Shown: one piece after another, positions 32,874-40,418 of the stretch
Position numbering within the stretch: the stretch's first letter is position 1
Layout of the letters: each line of letters starts with the position of its first letter
Source: Pseudomonadota bacterium
GTDB taxonomy: Bacteria > Pseudomonadota > Alphaproteobacteria > Rhizobiales > Xanthobacteraceae
NCBI GenBank assembly: GCA_023404675.1
Contig: JAEYAW010000038.1
Coordinates: 25,733-89,732, forward strand
Direction: 5' to 3'
Length of the DNA stretch: 64,000 bases
Notes under the pieces: generated by a model
What the model saw: only the letters and a program-made list of their open reading frames with translations
What the model was told of the DNA's origin: nothing
Database searches by the model: none
Translations under genes and position numbers: made by a program

Positions 32874-33734
32874 ATGGGGCGAAATACGGCGGGCTGGGGC
32901 AGCGGGCTCCTGGGTGTCATCATTTTCAGCGGCTCGTTGCCGGCCACGCGCGTTGCCGTGGCTGACTTTTCGCCCATGTTTCTCACTTCCGCTAGGGCGG
33001 TGATTGCGGCAATCCTCGGTGCCATCTTTCTGCTGGGCCTTCGTCAGGTGCGGCCGGCGCGAAACGATCTCCTGTCGCTGGCCATCGTCGCGGCCGGCGT
33101 TGTAGTCGGCTTTCCTTTGCTGACGGCGCTCGCGCTCCAACACATTACCGCTGCCCATTCGATCGTATTCATCGGACTGTTGCCGCTTGCGACTGCGATC
33201 TTTGGTGTATTGCGCGGCGGCGAGCGCCCGAAGCCTACATTTTGGCTTTTTTCAATCATCGGAGCTGCAACGGTCGCGGGCTTCGCCATTTCCAAAAGCG
33301 ATGGCGGCTCACTCGTGGGCGACCTTCTCATGATTGCCGCTATCCTGCTCTGCGGACTTGGTTATGCGGAAGGCGCGGCCCTTTCCCGCCGTCTGGGTGG
33401 TTGGCAAGTCATCTCTTGGGCCTTGTTGATTTCCCTGCCGATGATGGCCCTTATCGCGTTGGCGACTCTTCCCGACAGTTGGAGCAACATCAGCTTGCCC
33501 GCATGGATCAGCCTCGCTTACGTTTCTGTCTTCAGCATGCTAGTTGGCTTCATCTTCTGGTATCGCGGGTTGGCGCTCGGAGGTATCGCAGGGGTCGGGC
33601 AATTGCAGCTTCTGCAACCTTTCTTCGGCCTCATTCTCGCCGCCGTATTCCTCCACGAGCCGATCGCTTGGACGATGATTGCAGCCACCGTTGTAGTGGT
33701 TCTGTGCGTTGCAGGCGCTAAACGCTTCGCCTGA
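32874..33734 (+). CDS. EamA/DMT-family exporter, candidate D-cycloserine efflux (DcsJ-like)
   Basis: The protein has 286 residues and about ten membrane segments in two EamA repeats ('GVIIFSGSLPATRVAVADFSP' at the start, and the second repeat from about residue 145). The family exports amino acids and small metabolites. A membrane protein (DcsJ) accompanies the Streptomyces D-cycloserine cluster and confers resistance; this gene is the natural counterpart, though I cannot confirm homology. It has its own promoter region with the MocR-like motif. The ATG chosen follows a GAGGG at 32863-32867. A relaxase-gene remnant begins nine bases after its stop. Confidence 0.82.
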   Translation: MGRNTAGWGSGLLGVIIFSGSLPATRVAVADFSPMFLTSARAVIAAILGAIFLLGLRQVRPARNDLLSLAIVAAGVVVGFPLLTALALQHITAAHSIVFIGLLPLATAIFGVLRGGERPKPTFWLFSIIGAATVAGFAISKSDGGSLVGDLLMIAAILLCGLGYAEGAALSRRLGGWQVISWALLISLPMMALIALATLPDSWSNISLPAWISLAYVSVFSMLVGFIFWYRGLALGGIAGVGQLQLLQPFFGLILAAVFLHEPIAWTMIAATVVVVLCVAGAKRFA

Positions 33735-33742
33735 CGCCATCA

Positions 33743-33849
33743 CACCCTTGTCCCATGGCGGCCGGTGATCGTCCGCCAGCTCGCATGGAAACCATGGGCG
33801 TCGTCTAGGGCGCATCGGTGTCGTGGCAATTGGGCCGGCAAAGGGGATT
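33743..33849 (+). pseudogene. Degenerate second copy of the relaxase 3' end
   Basis: It aligns with 23561-23668 from CACCCTTG to AGGGGATT with about nine in ten bases identical, one base shorter. Substitutions include a stop-creating change (CGTTCAGG to CGTCTAGG), so it is not functional. It marks where the relaxase gene once ended relative to the genes on the right. It shows that the 10-kb block with the D-cycloserine genes was added here, or that a homologous element recombined at this point. Confidence 0.85.
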
Positions 33850-33917
33850 TCCTGTCTCGGCCTCTTCACGATGGGCCGGACTTGCTTGACAGGTGCCTGC
33901 ACGCGATTATGGTATGT

Positions 33918-33931
33918 TCGTTCAATAACGA
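33918..33931. promoter_or_regulatory. Candidate TetR operator TCGTT-CAAT-AACGA
   Basis: TCGTT (33918-33922) and AACGA (33927-33931) form a perfect inverted repeat 14 bp before the TetR gene start. A TCGTTA half-site recurs at 34561, before the oxidoreductase gene. This supports autoregulation and control of the next genes. Confidence 0.5.
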
Positions 33932-33944
33932 TGTCAGGTGCGAT

Positions 33945-34529
33945 ATGGCCCGCCCGCGAGAGTTCGATGAAGAGCGTGTGCTCGATGCCGTCATGGATAC
34001 CTTCTGGCGCAGCGGCTATGAGGGCACCTCCGCGCAGGCCCTTGTCGATGCGACCGGGCTGGGTCGCGGCAGCCTCTATGCCGCCTATGCCAACAAGGAC
34101 GGTCTGTTCGAGCAGGCGCTGCTTCGCTACCATAAGCGCGCCCAGGCCCATGTCGATCAGCTCCGGCAAGAGGGGTCGCCCATGACGCGGCTGCGCGAGC
34201 TGATGACCGATATAGTCGAGGCCGATCTGAACGCGCCGGAAAAGCGCGGATGCCTCGCGACCAACAGCGCGGTCGAAATGGCGGGCCGCGATCCCCACGT
34301 CGCCGACCTTGTGCGACAGAACTTCACCATCCTGATGCGCGGCATCGAACAGGCGATCCGGCGCGGCCAGGCCGCCGGGGAAATACGCCCCGAGGGCGAT
34401 GCCGCCGTGCTGGCGCTTTTCCTGTTCAATGCCGTGCAGGGGCTGCGGGTGCTCGCCAAGACCTTCCGCCCCGACGACCGTCCCAAACTCATCGCCGTAA
34501 TCGACCAGACGCTGACGGCATTGACCTGA
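33945..34529 (+). CDS. TetR-family regulator (module 1)
   Basis: The protein has 194 residues. 'ARPREFDEERVLDAVMDTFWRSGYEGTSAQALVDATGLGRGSLYAAYANKDGLF' is a full TetR HTH (residues 2-55) and the rest is the helical ligand domain of the AcrR/YcdC-like type. The ATG at 33945 was chosen because upstream codons lie in the relaxase remnant. It heads the rightward unit of an oxidoreductase and an MFS exporter and has an inverted repeat in its own promoter. Confidence 0.9.
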   Translation: MARPREFDEERVLDAVMDTFWRSGYEGTSAQALVDATGLGRGSLYAAYANKDGLFEQALLRYHKRAQAHVDQLRQEGSPMTRLRELMTDIVEADLNAPEKRGCLATNSAVEMAGRDPHVADLVRQNFTILMRGIEQAIRRGQAAGEIRPEGDAAVLALFLFNAVQGLRVLAKTFRPDDRPKLIAVIDQTLTALT

Positions 34530-34594
34530 GCGTCCGTTTTTTTGGTCGATTATGGAATGATCGTTACACAACAACCCAACCACAGGAGCTTCCC

Positions 34595-35461
34595 ATGACA
34601 GACACTTCTTCAACTCTCCCGGTCGCCGTTCTCGGTGCCGGCATCATCGGTGCTGCCGTCGCCCGCAATCTCGCTCGCAAGGGCTTTGCGGTTCGCGCCT
34701 GGAATCGCTCGGCAGCGAAAGCGCAGGCGCTCGCGGCCGATGGCGTCGCGCCGTTCGAGAACGCGGCCGACGCGGTGCGCGGCGCGGCGATCGTCGTGAC
34801 CGTGCTGAAAGATGGCCCGGCCGTGACCGAGGCGATCGGGGCGGCGCTTCCCGGCCTCGCCAAAGGCGTCGTCTGGCTTCAACTCAGCACGGTCGGCATC
34901 GAGGCGATCGACGAGCTGTCCAGCTTTGCGGACGAGCACGGCTTCGTCTTCTATGATGCACCGGTCCAAGGCACCCGCCAGCCGGCTGAGCAAGGCAAGC
35001 TGGTCATTCTCGCTTCCGGGCCGCAGGACGGCCGCGAGACGGCTCAATCCGTCTTCGACGCCATTGGGCAGCGCACCCTTTGGGTGTCCGATACGGCCGG
35101 CGCGAGCAGCCGGCTGAAGCTGGCTCTCAACGCCTATGTCTTCGCGCTGACCCACGGCACGGCCGAAACCCTCGCCATCGCCCGCGCGCTCGGCGTCGAT
35201 CCGGCGCTTGTGATCGAGGCGGTGACGGGCGGCCCGCTCGACAGCGGCTATTTCCAGGGCAAGGCTGCGGCGATGCTCAAGGGCGATTTCGCCACCAGCT
35301 TCTCGGTCGAGAACGGGGTGAAGGATGCGTGCCTTGTCGTGGAAGCCCTCAAGGGAACCGGCGTTCACGCCGATCTGGCCGAGGCCGGGCTTGTGCGTTT
35401 CGAGCGCGCTGCCGAGGCCGGACATGGCGACAAGGACATCGCCGCTTCCTTCCTCGCCTGA
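34595..35461 (+). CDS. Beta-hydroxyacid-dehydrogenase-family NAD(P) oxidoreductase (module 1)
   Basis: The protein has 288 residues. A Rossmann start 'AVLGAGIIGAAVARNLARKG', 'VWLQLSTVG', 'FYDAPVQGTRQPAEQGKL' and the catalytic-Lys region 'SSRLKLALNAY' mark the 3-hydroxyisobutyrate dehydrogenase/imine-reductase superfamily. The usual 'APVSGG' segment is changed, so the substrate differs from hydroxyisobutyrate. CAGGAG before ATG 34595 is a good ribosome site. It is cotranscribed with the MFS gene 11 bp downstream. Confidence 0.88.
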   Translation: MTDTSSTLPVAVLGAGIIGAAVARNLARKGFAVRAWNRSAAKAQALAADGVAPFENAADAVRGAAIVVTVLKDGPAVTEAIGAALPGLAKGVVWLQLSTVGIEAIDELSSFADEHGFVFYDAPVQGTRQPAEQGKLVILASGPQDGRETAQSVFDAIGQRTLWVSDTAGASSRLKLALNAYVFALTHGTAETLAIARALGVDPALVIEAVTGGPLDSGYFQGKAAAMLKGDFATSFSVENGVKDACLVVEALKGTGVHADLAEAGLVRFERAAEAGHGDKDIAASFLA

Positions 35462-35472
35462 CGGACGATCCA

Positions 35473-36687
35473 ATGACAGTCTCTGAAAATATGCAGGGCG
35501 TAGCGCCCAAGGGCGGCGCTGCGCCGGATCGCCTCCCGGTCGGTCAACTGCTTGCCTTCACCGTGGCGGGCTTCCTCGCCATCATGACCGAGAACATGCC
35601 CGCCGGCCTGCTGCCGCAGATCGGCCAGGGCCTCGGCGTTTCCGAAGCCATGGCCGGGCAGACCGTGACGCTCTATGCGCTCGGCTCGGTCGTGGCGGCG
35701 ATCCCGGTCATCGCGGCGACGCGAAGCTGGAATAGGCGTCCGCTGTTCCTGCTCGCGATTGCAGGGCTGCTGGTCTTCAACACGCTCACGGCGATTTCGG
35801 CGCACTACGGACTGACGCTCGTGGCCCGCTTCATCGCCGGCATGGCGGCGGGCGTCGTCTGGGGGCTTGTTGCGGGTTACGCCCGGCGTCTCGCGCCACC
35901 CCATCTGCAAGGCCGGGCCATGGCGATCGTCGGCGTCGGCCAGCCCATCGCCCTGTCACTCGGCGTCCCGCTGGGCGCGTGGCTCGGCGGTCTGTCAGAC
36001 TGGCGGCTCGTGTTCTGGATCATGTCCGCCGTCGCCCTGGTGCTGCTCGCCTGGATTCGCCTGGGCGTGCCCGACTTCCCCGGACAGGCCCAGCACCAGC
36101 GCCTGTCAGTTGGCCGCGTCTTCGCCATCCCCGGCGTCCGGCCCGTCCTGCTGGTGCTGTTCGGGTGGATTCTCGCGCACAACATTCTCTACACCTACAT
36201 CGCGCCCTTCCTCGGCACGACAGATACGGGCCTGCGGATCGACATCATCTTGCTCGTATTCGGCGTGGCCTCTGTCGTCGGCATCTGGGGAACCGGCGTT
36301 CTGGTGGATCGCCGCCTGCGCGGCGTCACGCTGCTCAGTCTCGCCGCCTTCGCCGGAGCTGCGCTGCTGCTGGCGATGTCGCACGGCTCCCCGATCCTCG
36401 TGCTGGCCGGCGTGACGATCTGGGGCCTGACCTTCGGCGGCGCTCCGACCTTGCTGCAAACGGCGCTGGCCGACTCCGCCGGCGATCATGCCGACGTCGC
36501 CCAATCCATCCTTGTCACCGTCTTCAACCTCGCCGTCGCGGGGGGCGGTCTGGCGGGTGGCCTGGTTATGGACAAGGCGGGAGCTGCCTCCCTGCCGTGG
36601 ATACTGATTCCACTCGTCATGCTTGCACTGGTGACGACGTGGCTGGCTAGAGACCATGGCTTCCGCACAGGACAGCGAGGGGACTGA
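35473..36687 (+). CDS. MFS exporter of the DHA1 type (module 1)
   Basis: The protein has 404 residues and about 12 membrane helices. 'MTENMPAGLLPQIGQGLGVSEAMAGQTVTLYALGSVVAAIP' and 'RFIAGMAAGVVWGLVAGYARRL' are the DHA1 motif A/C-type segments of AraJ- and CmlA-like sugar or drug exporters. Its neighbours are a TetR regulator and an oxidoreductase, which fits inducible efflux of an unknown compound. Confidence 0.88.
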   Translation: MTVSENMQGVAPKGGAAPDRLPVGQLLAFTVAGFLAIMTENMPAGLLPQIGQGLGVSEAMAGQTVTLYALGSVVAAIPVIAATRSWNRRPLFLLAIAGLLVFNTLTAISAHYGLTLVARFIAGMAAGVVWGLVAGYARRLAPPHLQGRAMAIVGVGQPIALSLGVPLGAWLGGLSDWRLVFWIMSAVALVLLAWIRLGVPDFPGQAQHQRLSVGRVFAIPGVRPVLLVLFGWILAHNILYTYIAPFLGTTDTGLRIDIILLVFGVASVVGIWGTGVLVDRRLRGVTLLSLAAFAGAALLLAMSHGSPILVLAGVTIWGLTFGGAPTLLQTALADSAGDHADVAQSILVTVFNLAVAGGGLAGGLVMDKAGAASLPWILIPLVMLALVTTWLARDHGFRTGQRGD

Positions 36688-36779
36688 CCGGAATGCGCCG
36701 CCGGAAACGGAATGAGAGGCGACGAACAGCGACCTCGTTGCAGGTCCAAAGGATTGCGGCGAATCCTTTCGTTCGCCTG

Positions 36780-37673
36780 TCAGATTTCGCGCCTGCTTTG
36801 CCTCAGCAAGAAATCGCGCACATAGACGACGCGGGGATGGCGCAGCGCTGGCTTGTTCCAGGCGAGATAGAGCGTGTTTTCCGGTGTCGCGCCTGGCGTC
36901 GGCAGCACGGCGAGATCGCCGGCCGTGACCGCATCCGCGCAGAGATAATCGGGCAACACTGTCCAGCCCGCGCCAGCCTTCGCCATCTCCAAAAGCAGGC
37001 GCAAGTCCGGTGCGGTCGCCACGGCCTGCATCTCTGGGTTCTTGTCGAACACGCGCTGGAAGAACTCACGCACGAGCGGCAGGGTTTCTCCATAGGCAAT
37101 CAACGGCAGGCCGCACAGGAAGTCGGCCGTCACGTTCCTTGCCTTCGTCCGCTCGGCGAGGCTCGGGGCCGCCACCGGCAGCAAGCGTTCGCGCCCCATT
37201 TCCGCAAACCCATGCGCCTTGCCTTCGGGCGGCGAGGCGGTGACGGCGAGATCGGCATGGCCTTCGTCGAGCGCGGCATAGATGCGCGCCCGGTCGCCCG
37301 TCTGGATGCGCAGCCGCAAGCCTTCGCTGGTCAGCGGCGCGAGCCGTGGCGCGACGCGCAGCGACAGATATTCGGCCGGGCCGACGATATGCACCGTGCC
37401 GCTCAAGCGGGAAGAGCGCGCCTGCGCCGCGCCCATCGTCGCCTCGATCCCGTCGAGATGGGCGGCGACCGAGCGGGCGAGATCGTCGGCCGCGGGCGTC
37501 GGGGCGACGCCGCGCGCCTGCCGGACGAACAGCGGCTTGCCGAGCATGGTTTCCAGCGCGGCGATATGTGCCGAGGCGGCCGGCTGGGTGATGCCGAGCC
37601 GTTGTGCTGCCCGCGTCAGCGAGCCGGCGCGATAGGCGTCGAGGAAGGTGCGCAGATAGACGAGGTGGTTCAT
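36780..37673 (-). CDS. LysR-family regulator (module 2)
   Basis: The protein has 297 residues. The HTH 'YLRTFLDAYRAGSLTRAAQRLGITQPAASAHIAALE' is followed by the effector domain from 'GTVHIVGPAEYLSLRVAPRLAPL'. The gene is divergent from the DJ-1/PfpI and MFS genes across 104 bp, the standard arrangement for control of that pair. In the gap, ATAGGATTATCTATGGC near 37686-37702 has partial dyad symmetry and could be its site. Confidence 0.9.
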   Translation of the reverse strand: MNHLVYLRTFLDAYRAGSLTRAAQRLGITQPAASAHIAALETMLGKPLFVRQARGVAPTPAADDLARSVAAHLDGIEATMGAAQARSSRLSGTVHIVGPAEYLSLRVAPRLAPLTSEGLRLRIQTGDRARIYAALDEGHADLAVTASPPEGKAHGFAEMGRERLLPVAAPSLAERTKARNVTADFLCGLPLIAYGETLPLVREFFQRVFDKNPEMQAVATAPDLRLLLEMAKAGAGWTVLPDYLCADAVTAGDLAVLPTPGATPENTLYLAWNKPALRHPRVVYVRDFLLRQSRREI

Positions 37674-37777
37674 GTCGGATCAGCCATAGGATTATCTATG
37701 GCTGATAGCAGAAGGAACGATTTCTGTCATGGCTCTGGATCGGGCAGCCTCGGGCGACCCAATCATGGAGCCGTCCA

Positions 37778-38494
37778 ATGACCGAACTCATTTCCCAGAT
37801 CAAAATCCTCTTTATCCTCACCTCCGCCAGCACCATGGGCGTCAGCGACAAGCCGACCGGCCTCTGGTTTGAGGAACTGGCGACACCCTATTATGCGTTT
37901 CTCGACACCGGCGCTTCGGTGACGCTCGCCTCCATAGCGGGCGGCTCCGCGCCCATCGACCCGCGCTCGGTCAAGCCCATGGGCGAGAACGAGGCCAGCG
38001 TCGACCGCTTTCTCGGCGATGTGGCGGCGTCCGGGGCGCTGACCGACACCCTGCCGCTCTCCGCCATCGACATTTCCGAGTATGACGCGGTGTTTCTGCC
38101 CGGCGGGCATGGAACCATGTGGGATTTGCCCGAGAGCACTGAGTTGGCCGCGCTGCTCGGCAGGGCATGGTCGGAAGGCAAGATCGTCGCCGCCGTCTGC
38201 CACGGCCCGGCCGGGCTGGTGAACGTCAAGGACGAGACCGGCGCTCCGCTGGTGAACGGCCGCCGCGTCACCGGCTTCTCCGACAGCGAGGAACGCGCGG
38301 CCGGACTGGACGAGGCCGTGCCCTTCCTGCTGGAAACCCGCCTGCTCGAATTGGGCGGCCGCTACGAGAGCGTAGCCGACTTCCAGCCCTTCGCCATCGT
38401 CGATGGCCGGCTGGTGACGGGGCAGAATCCGGCGTCCTCCGCGCTGACCGCGAAACTGACACTGGAGGCGCTGAACGGCGGGGACGCGCGATGA
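37778..38494 (+). CDS. DJ-1/PfpI (Hsp31-like) protein
   Basis: The protein has 238 residues. The nucleophile elbow is 'VAAVCHGPAGLV' (Cys near 132), with the Glu/Asp-containing 'VFLPGGHGTMWDLP' before it, as in Hsp31-type class I glutamine-amidotransferase-like proteins. 'DKPTGLWFEELATPYYAFLD' near the start is typical of this branch. Such proteins act as glyoxalase III or as deglycases/chaperones against reactive carbonyls. GGAG upstream of ATG 37778 fits, and its stop overlaps the MFS gene by four bases. Confidence 0.9.
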   Translation: MTELISQIKILFILTSASTMGVSDKPTGLWFEELATPYYAFLDTGASVTLASIAGGSAPIDPRSVKPMGENEASVDRFLGDVAASGALTDTLPLSAIDISEYDAVFLPGGHGTMWDLPESTELAALLGRAWSEGKIVAAVCHGPAGLVNVKDETGAPLVNGRRVTGFSDSEERAAGLDEAVPFLLETRLLELGGRYESVADFQPFAIVDGRLVTGQNPASSALTAKLTLEALNGGDAR

Positions 38495-39690
38495 GCAACG
38501 CCCCGGCCACGGACTCCACTTCGCAGACCGGCGGTATCCCGCTGGTCATCTATGTCTTCGCGCTCTCGGCCTTTGCCCTGGGCTTCACCGAGTTCGTCAC
38601 CATCGGCCTGGTCTCGGACATCGCCGCCGATCTGGGGGTCGGCGTCGACCGGGTTGGCGCGGCCGTCGCAGCCTATGCGCTCGGCGCCACCATCGGGGCA
38701 CCGATCCTGACGGCGCTGGCCGCAAGCTGGAGCCGCAAGCATCTGCTACTCGCGGCGATGATCGTGTTCACGGTCGGCAACTTCCTCGTCGGCCTGTCCG
38801 GGGATCTGACGTCCTTGCTCGCGGCGCGGTTCGGATCGGGGCTAGGCCATGGCGTCTTCCTCGCCGTCGCGTCCAGCGCCGCGACGCGGCTGGTCGCCCC
38901 GGAGCGCGCGGGCAGCGCCGTGGCGGTCGTCTTCGGCGGTCTGACGCTGGCGCTCGCCTTCGGCGTGCCGATCGGCACATTCCTCGGCGGCGTCTGGACC
39001 TGGCAGACCATCTTCATAGGCGTCGCGATCTGCGGCGCGATCGGCGTGGCCGGTCTGGCGCTGCTGATGCCGAATTCGCGGGATGGCGGCGAGGCAAAAG
39101 ACGCCTTGCACAACCTTGTGGCGCTGATCGACCGGCGCCTGCTCGGCGCGGCGCTCATCACCGTGCTGGCCTATACCGGCTCCTTCTGCCTGTTCTCCTA
39201 TATCTCGCCGCTGCTGATCGAAGTGACCGGCATGGACGCCGCCTGGGTCAGCACGATGATGCTGGTCTATGGCGTCGCGGCCGCCATCGGCAATGTCGTC
39301 GGCGGACGCATGACCGACAAGCTCGGCCCAGACAAGGCGGTGATGATCGTTCTGATCGGCCTTGCCGTGGTGCTGGCTCTGATGTGGCCCGCCGCCCGTT
39401 CCGTCCCGGCCATGGCGGTTCTGATCGCGGCGCTCGGCGCGCTGACCTACGCAGCGGTGCCCGCGATGCAGGCCCGCGTCATCGGCATCGCTGAACGCCA
39501 TGCGCCCAAGGCACTGGCGGCTGCGGCTGGCCTCAACATTGCGGGCTTCAATTCCGGTATCGCGCTCGGTTCGCTGATCGGGGGCGTCGTGATCGGCGCG
39601 TTCGGGCTGACCGCGACCGCCATCGTCGGTGCGCTGGCTGCCATTGCCGGAATTGCTGTTCTCGCATTCCAGCGGACGAGCCAAGCATAA
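38491..39690 (+). CDS. MFS exporter (module 2)
   Basis: The protein has 399 residues and 12 predicted helices. 'IYVFALSAFALGFTEFVTIGLVSDIAADLGV' and 'GAAVAAYALGATIGAPILTAL' mark the AraJ/YdhP branch of DHA1 exporters. The ATGA overlap with the DJ-1/PfpI gene shows translational coupling. Together the two look like a carbonyl- or drug-stress unit under the divergent LysR protein. Confidence 0.88.
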   Translation: MSNAPATDSTSQTGGIPLVIYVFALSAFALGFTEFVTIGLVSDIAADLGVGVDRVGAAVAAYALGATIGAPILTALAASWSRKHLLLAAMIVFTVGNFLVGLSGDLTSLLAARFGSGLGHGVFLAVASSAATRLVAPERAGSAVAVVFGGLTLALAFGVPIGTFLGGVWTWQTIFIGVAICGAIGVAGLALLMPNSRDGGEAKDALHNLVALIDRRLLGAALITVLAYTGSFCLFSYISPLLIEVTGMDAAWVSTMMLVYGVAAAIGNVVGGRMTDKLGPDKAVMIVLIGLAVVLALMWPAARSVPAMAVLIAALGALTYAAVPAMQARVIGIAERHAPKALAAAAGLNIAGFNSGIALGSLIGGVVIGAFGLTATAIVGALAAIAGIAVLAFQRTSQA

Positions 39691-39716
39691 TGGCTATGGG
39701 CGCGCGACGACCATTC

Positions 39717-40316
39717 CTATCGCCGCGTCAGAGCCGCCATGGCGGGATCGAGACCGGCTTCGAGTTGCTCCCGGCTCATGCCGTCGCGCGCCTGCATCGA
39801 GATCGCCTGCATCATGCCGCTGTAGAAACGCGCGAGAACCGGAATGTCCGCTTCGGGGGGAACGTCACCGTCCTCGCGCCCGCGCTCCAGACGCTTTTCG
39901 ATCCGCGCGATGTTTTCCCGCCGGATGCCTTTCAGGAGATCCGACAGAGGATCGCTCTCGGGCTGACAGCTCATCACGCCGGTAAGGAGCATACAGCCGG
40001 CTGCGTTCGGTGCGGAAACCGCCACATCGATACTGGCCTTGAGCATGGCCCGGATGCTGTCGCGCGCCGTCGCCCCCATCTCCAGAGCCTTCAGAAAGAC
40101 CGATCCGGTCGTGGCCTTGTAAAGTTCGACCGCCTCACGGAAGGCGGCCTCCTTCGATCCGAAGGCGGCATAGAAGCTTGGCGGCGTCACGCCGATCGCG
40201 GCAGTCAGGTCGGTGAGCTGCGCGCCCTCATAGCTCTTGGCCCAGAACACCTCCATCACGCGGCGCAAAGCGTCGTCGCGGTCGAAACTGCGCGGGCGTC
40301 CTCGTGGTGCGGCCAT
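39717..40316 (-). CDS. TetR-family regulator (module 3)
   Basis: The protein has 199 residues. 'GRPRSFDRDDALRRVMEVFWAKSYEGAQLTDLTAAIGVTPPSFYAAFGSKEAAF' is a complete TetR HTH, and the C-terminal half is of the YjdC/AcrR-like type. It is divergent from a third MFS exporter gene. Two near-identical palindromes in the 102-bp intergenic gap give it one site at each promoter. Confidence 0.92.
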   Translation of the reverse strand: MAAPRGRPRSFDRDDALRRVMEVFWAKSYEGAQLTDLTAAIGVTPPSFYAAFGSKEAAFREAVELYKATTGSVFLKALEMGATARDSIRAMLKASIDVAVSAPNAAGCMLLTGVMSCQPESDPLSDLLKGIRRENIARIEKRLERGREDGDVPPEADIPVLARFYSGMMQAISMQARDGMSREQLEAGLDPAMAALTRR

Positions 40317-40324
40317 GTCGTTCC

Positions 40325-40346
40325 TTTCTATAGTGAGATTTATATA
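40325..40346. promoter_or_regulatory. TetR operator, copy A (tetR side)
   Basis: TTTCTATA followed by GTGAGAT and TTATATA is the imperfect copy of the palindrome at 40382-40405. It starts nine bases upstream of the tetR start codon (40316), so binding would block tetR transcription. Confidence 0.7.
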
Positions 40347-40381
40347 ATTTTCTTGACCGTCCTCGGCAAGCCCGATAGCGA

Positions 40382-40405
40382 TTTCTATAACGAGATTTAT
40401 AGAAA
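40382..40405. promoter_or_regulatory. TetR operator, copy B (exporter side)
   Basis: TTTCTATAA and TTATAGAAA form a near-perfect inverted repeat around CGAGAT. It ends 13 bases before the MFS ATG at 40419. Copy A shares TTTCTATA-N-N-GAGATTTATA with it, so one dimeric regulator should bind both. Confidence 0.75.
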
Positions 40406-40418
40406 GGAATCGCAGGCC

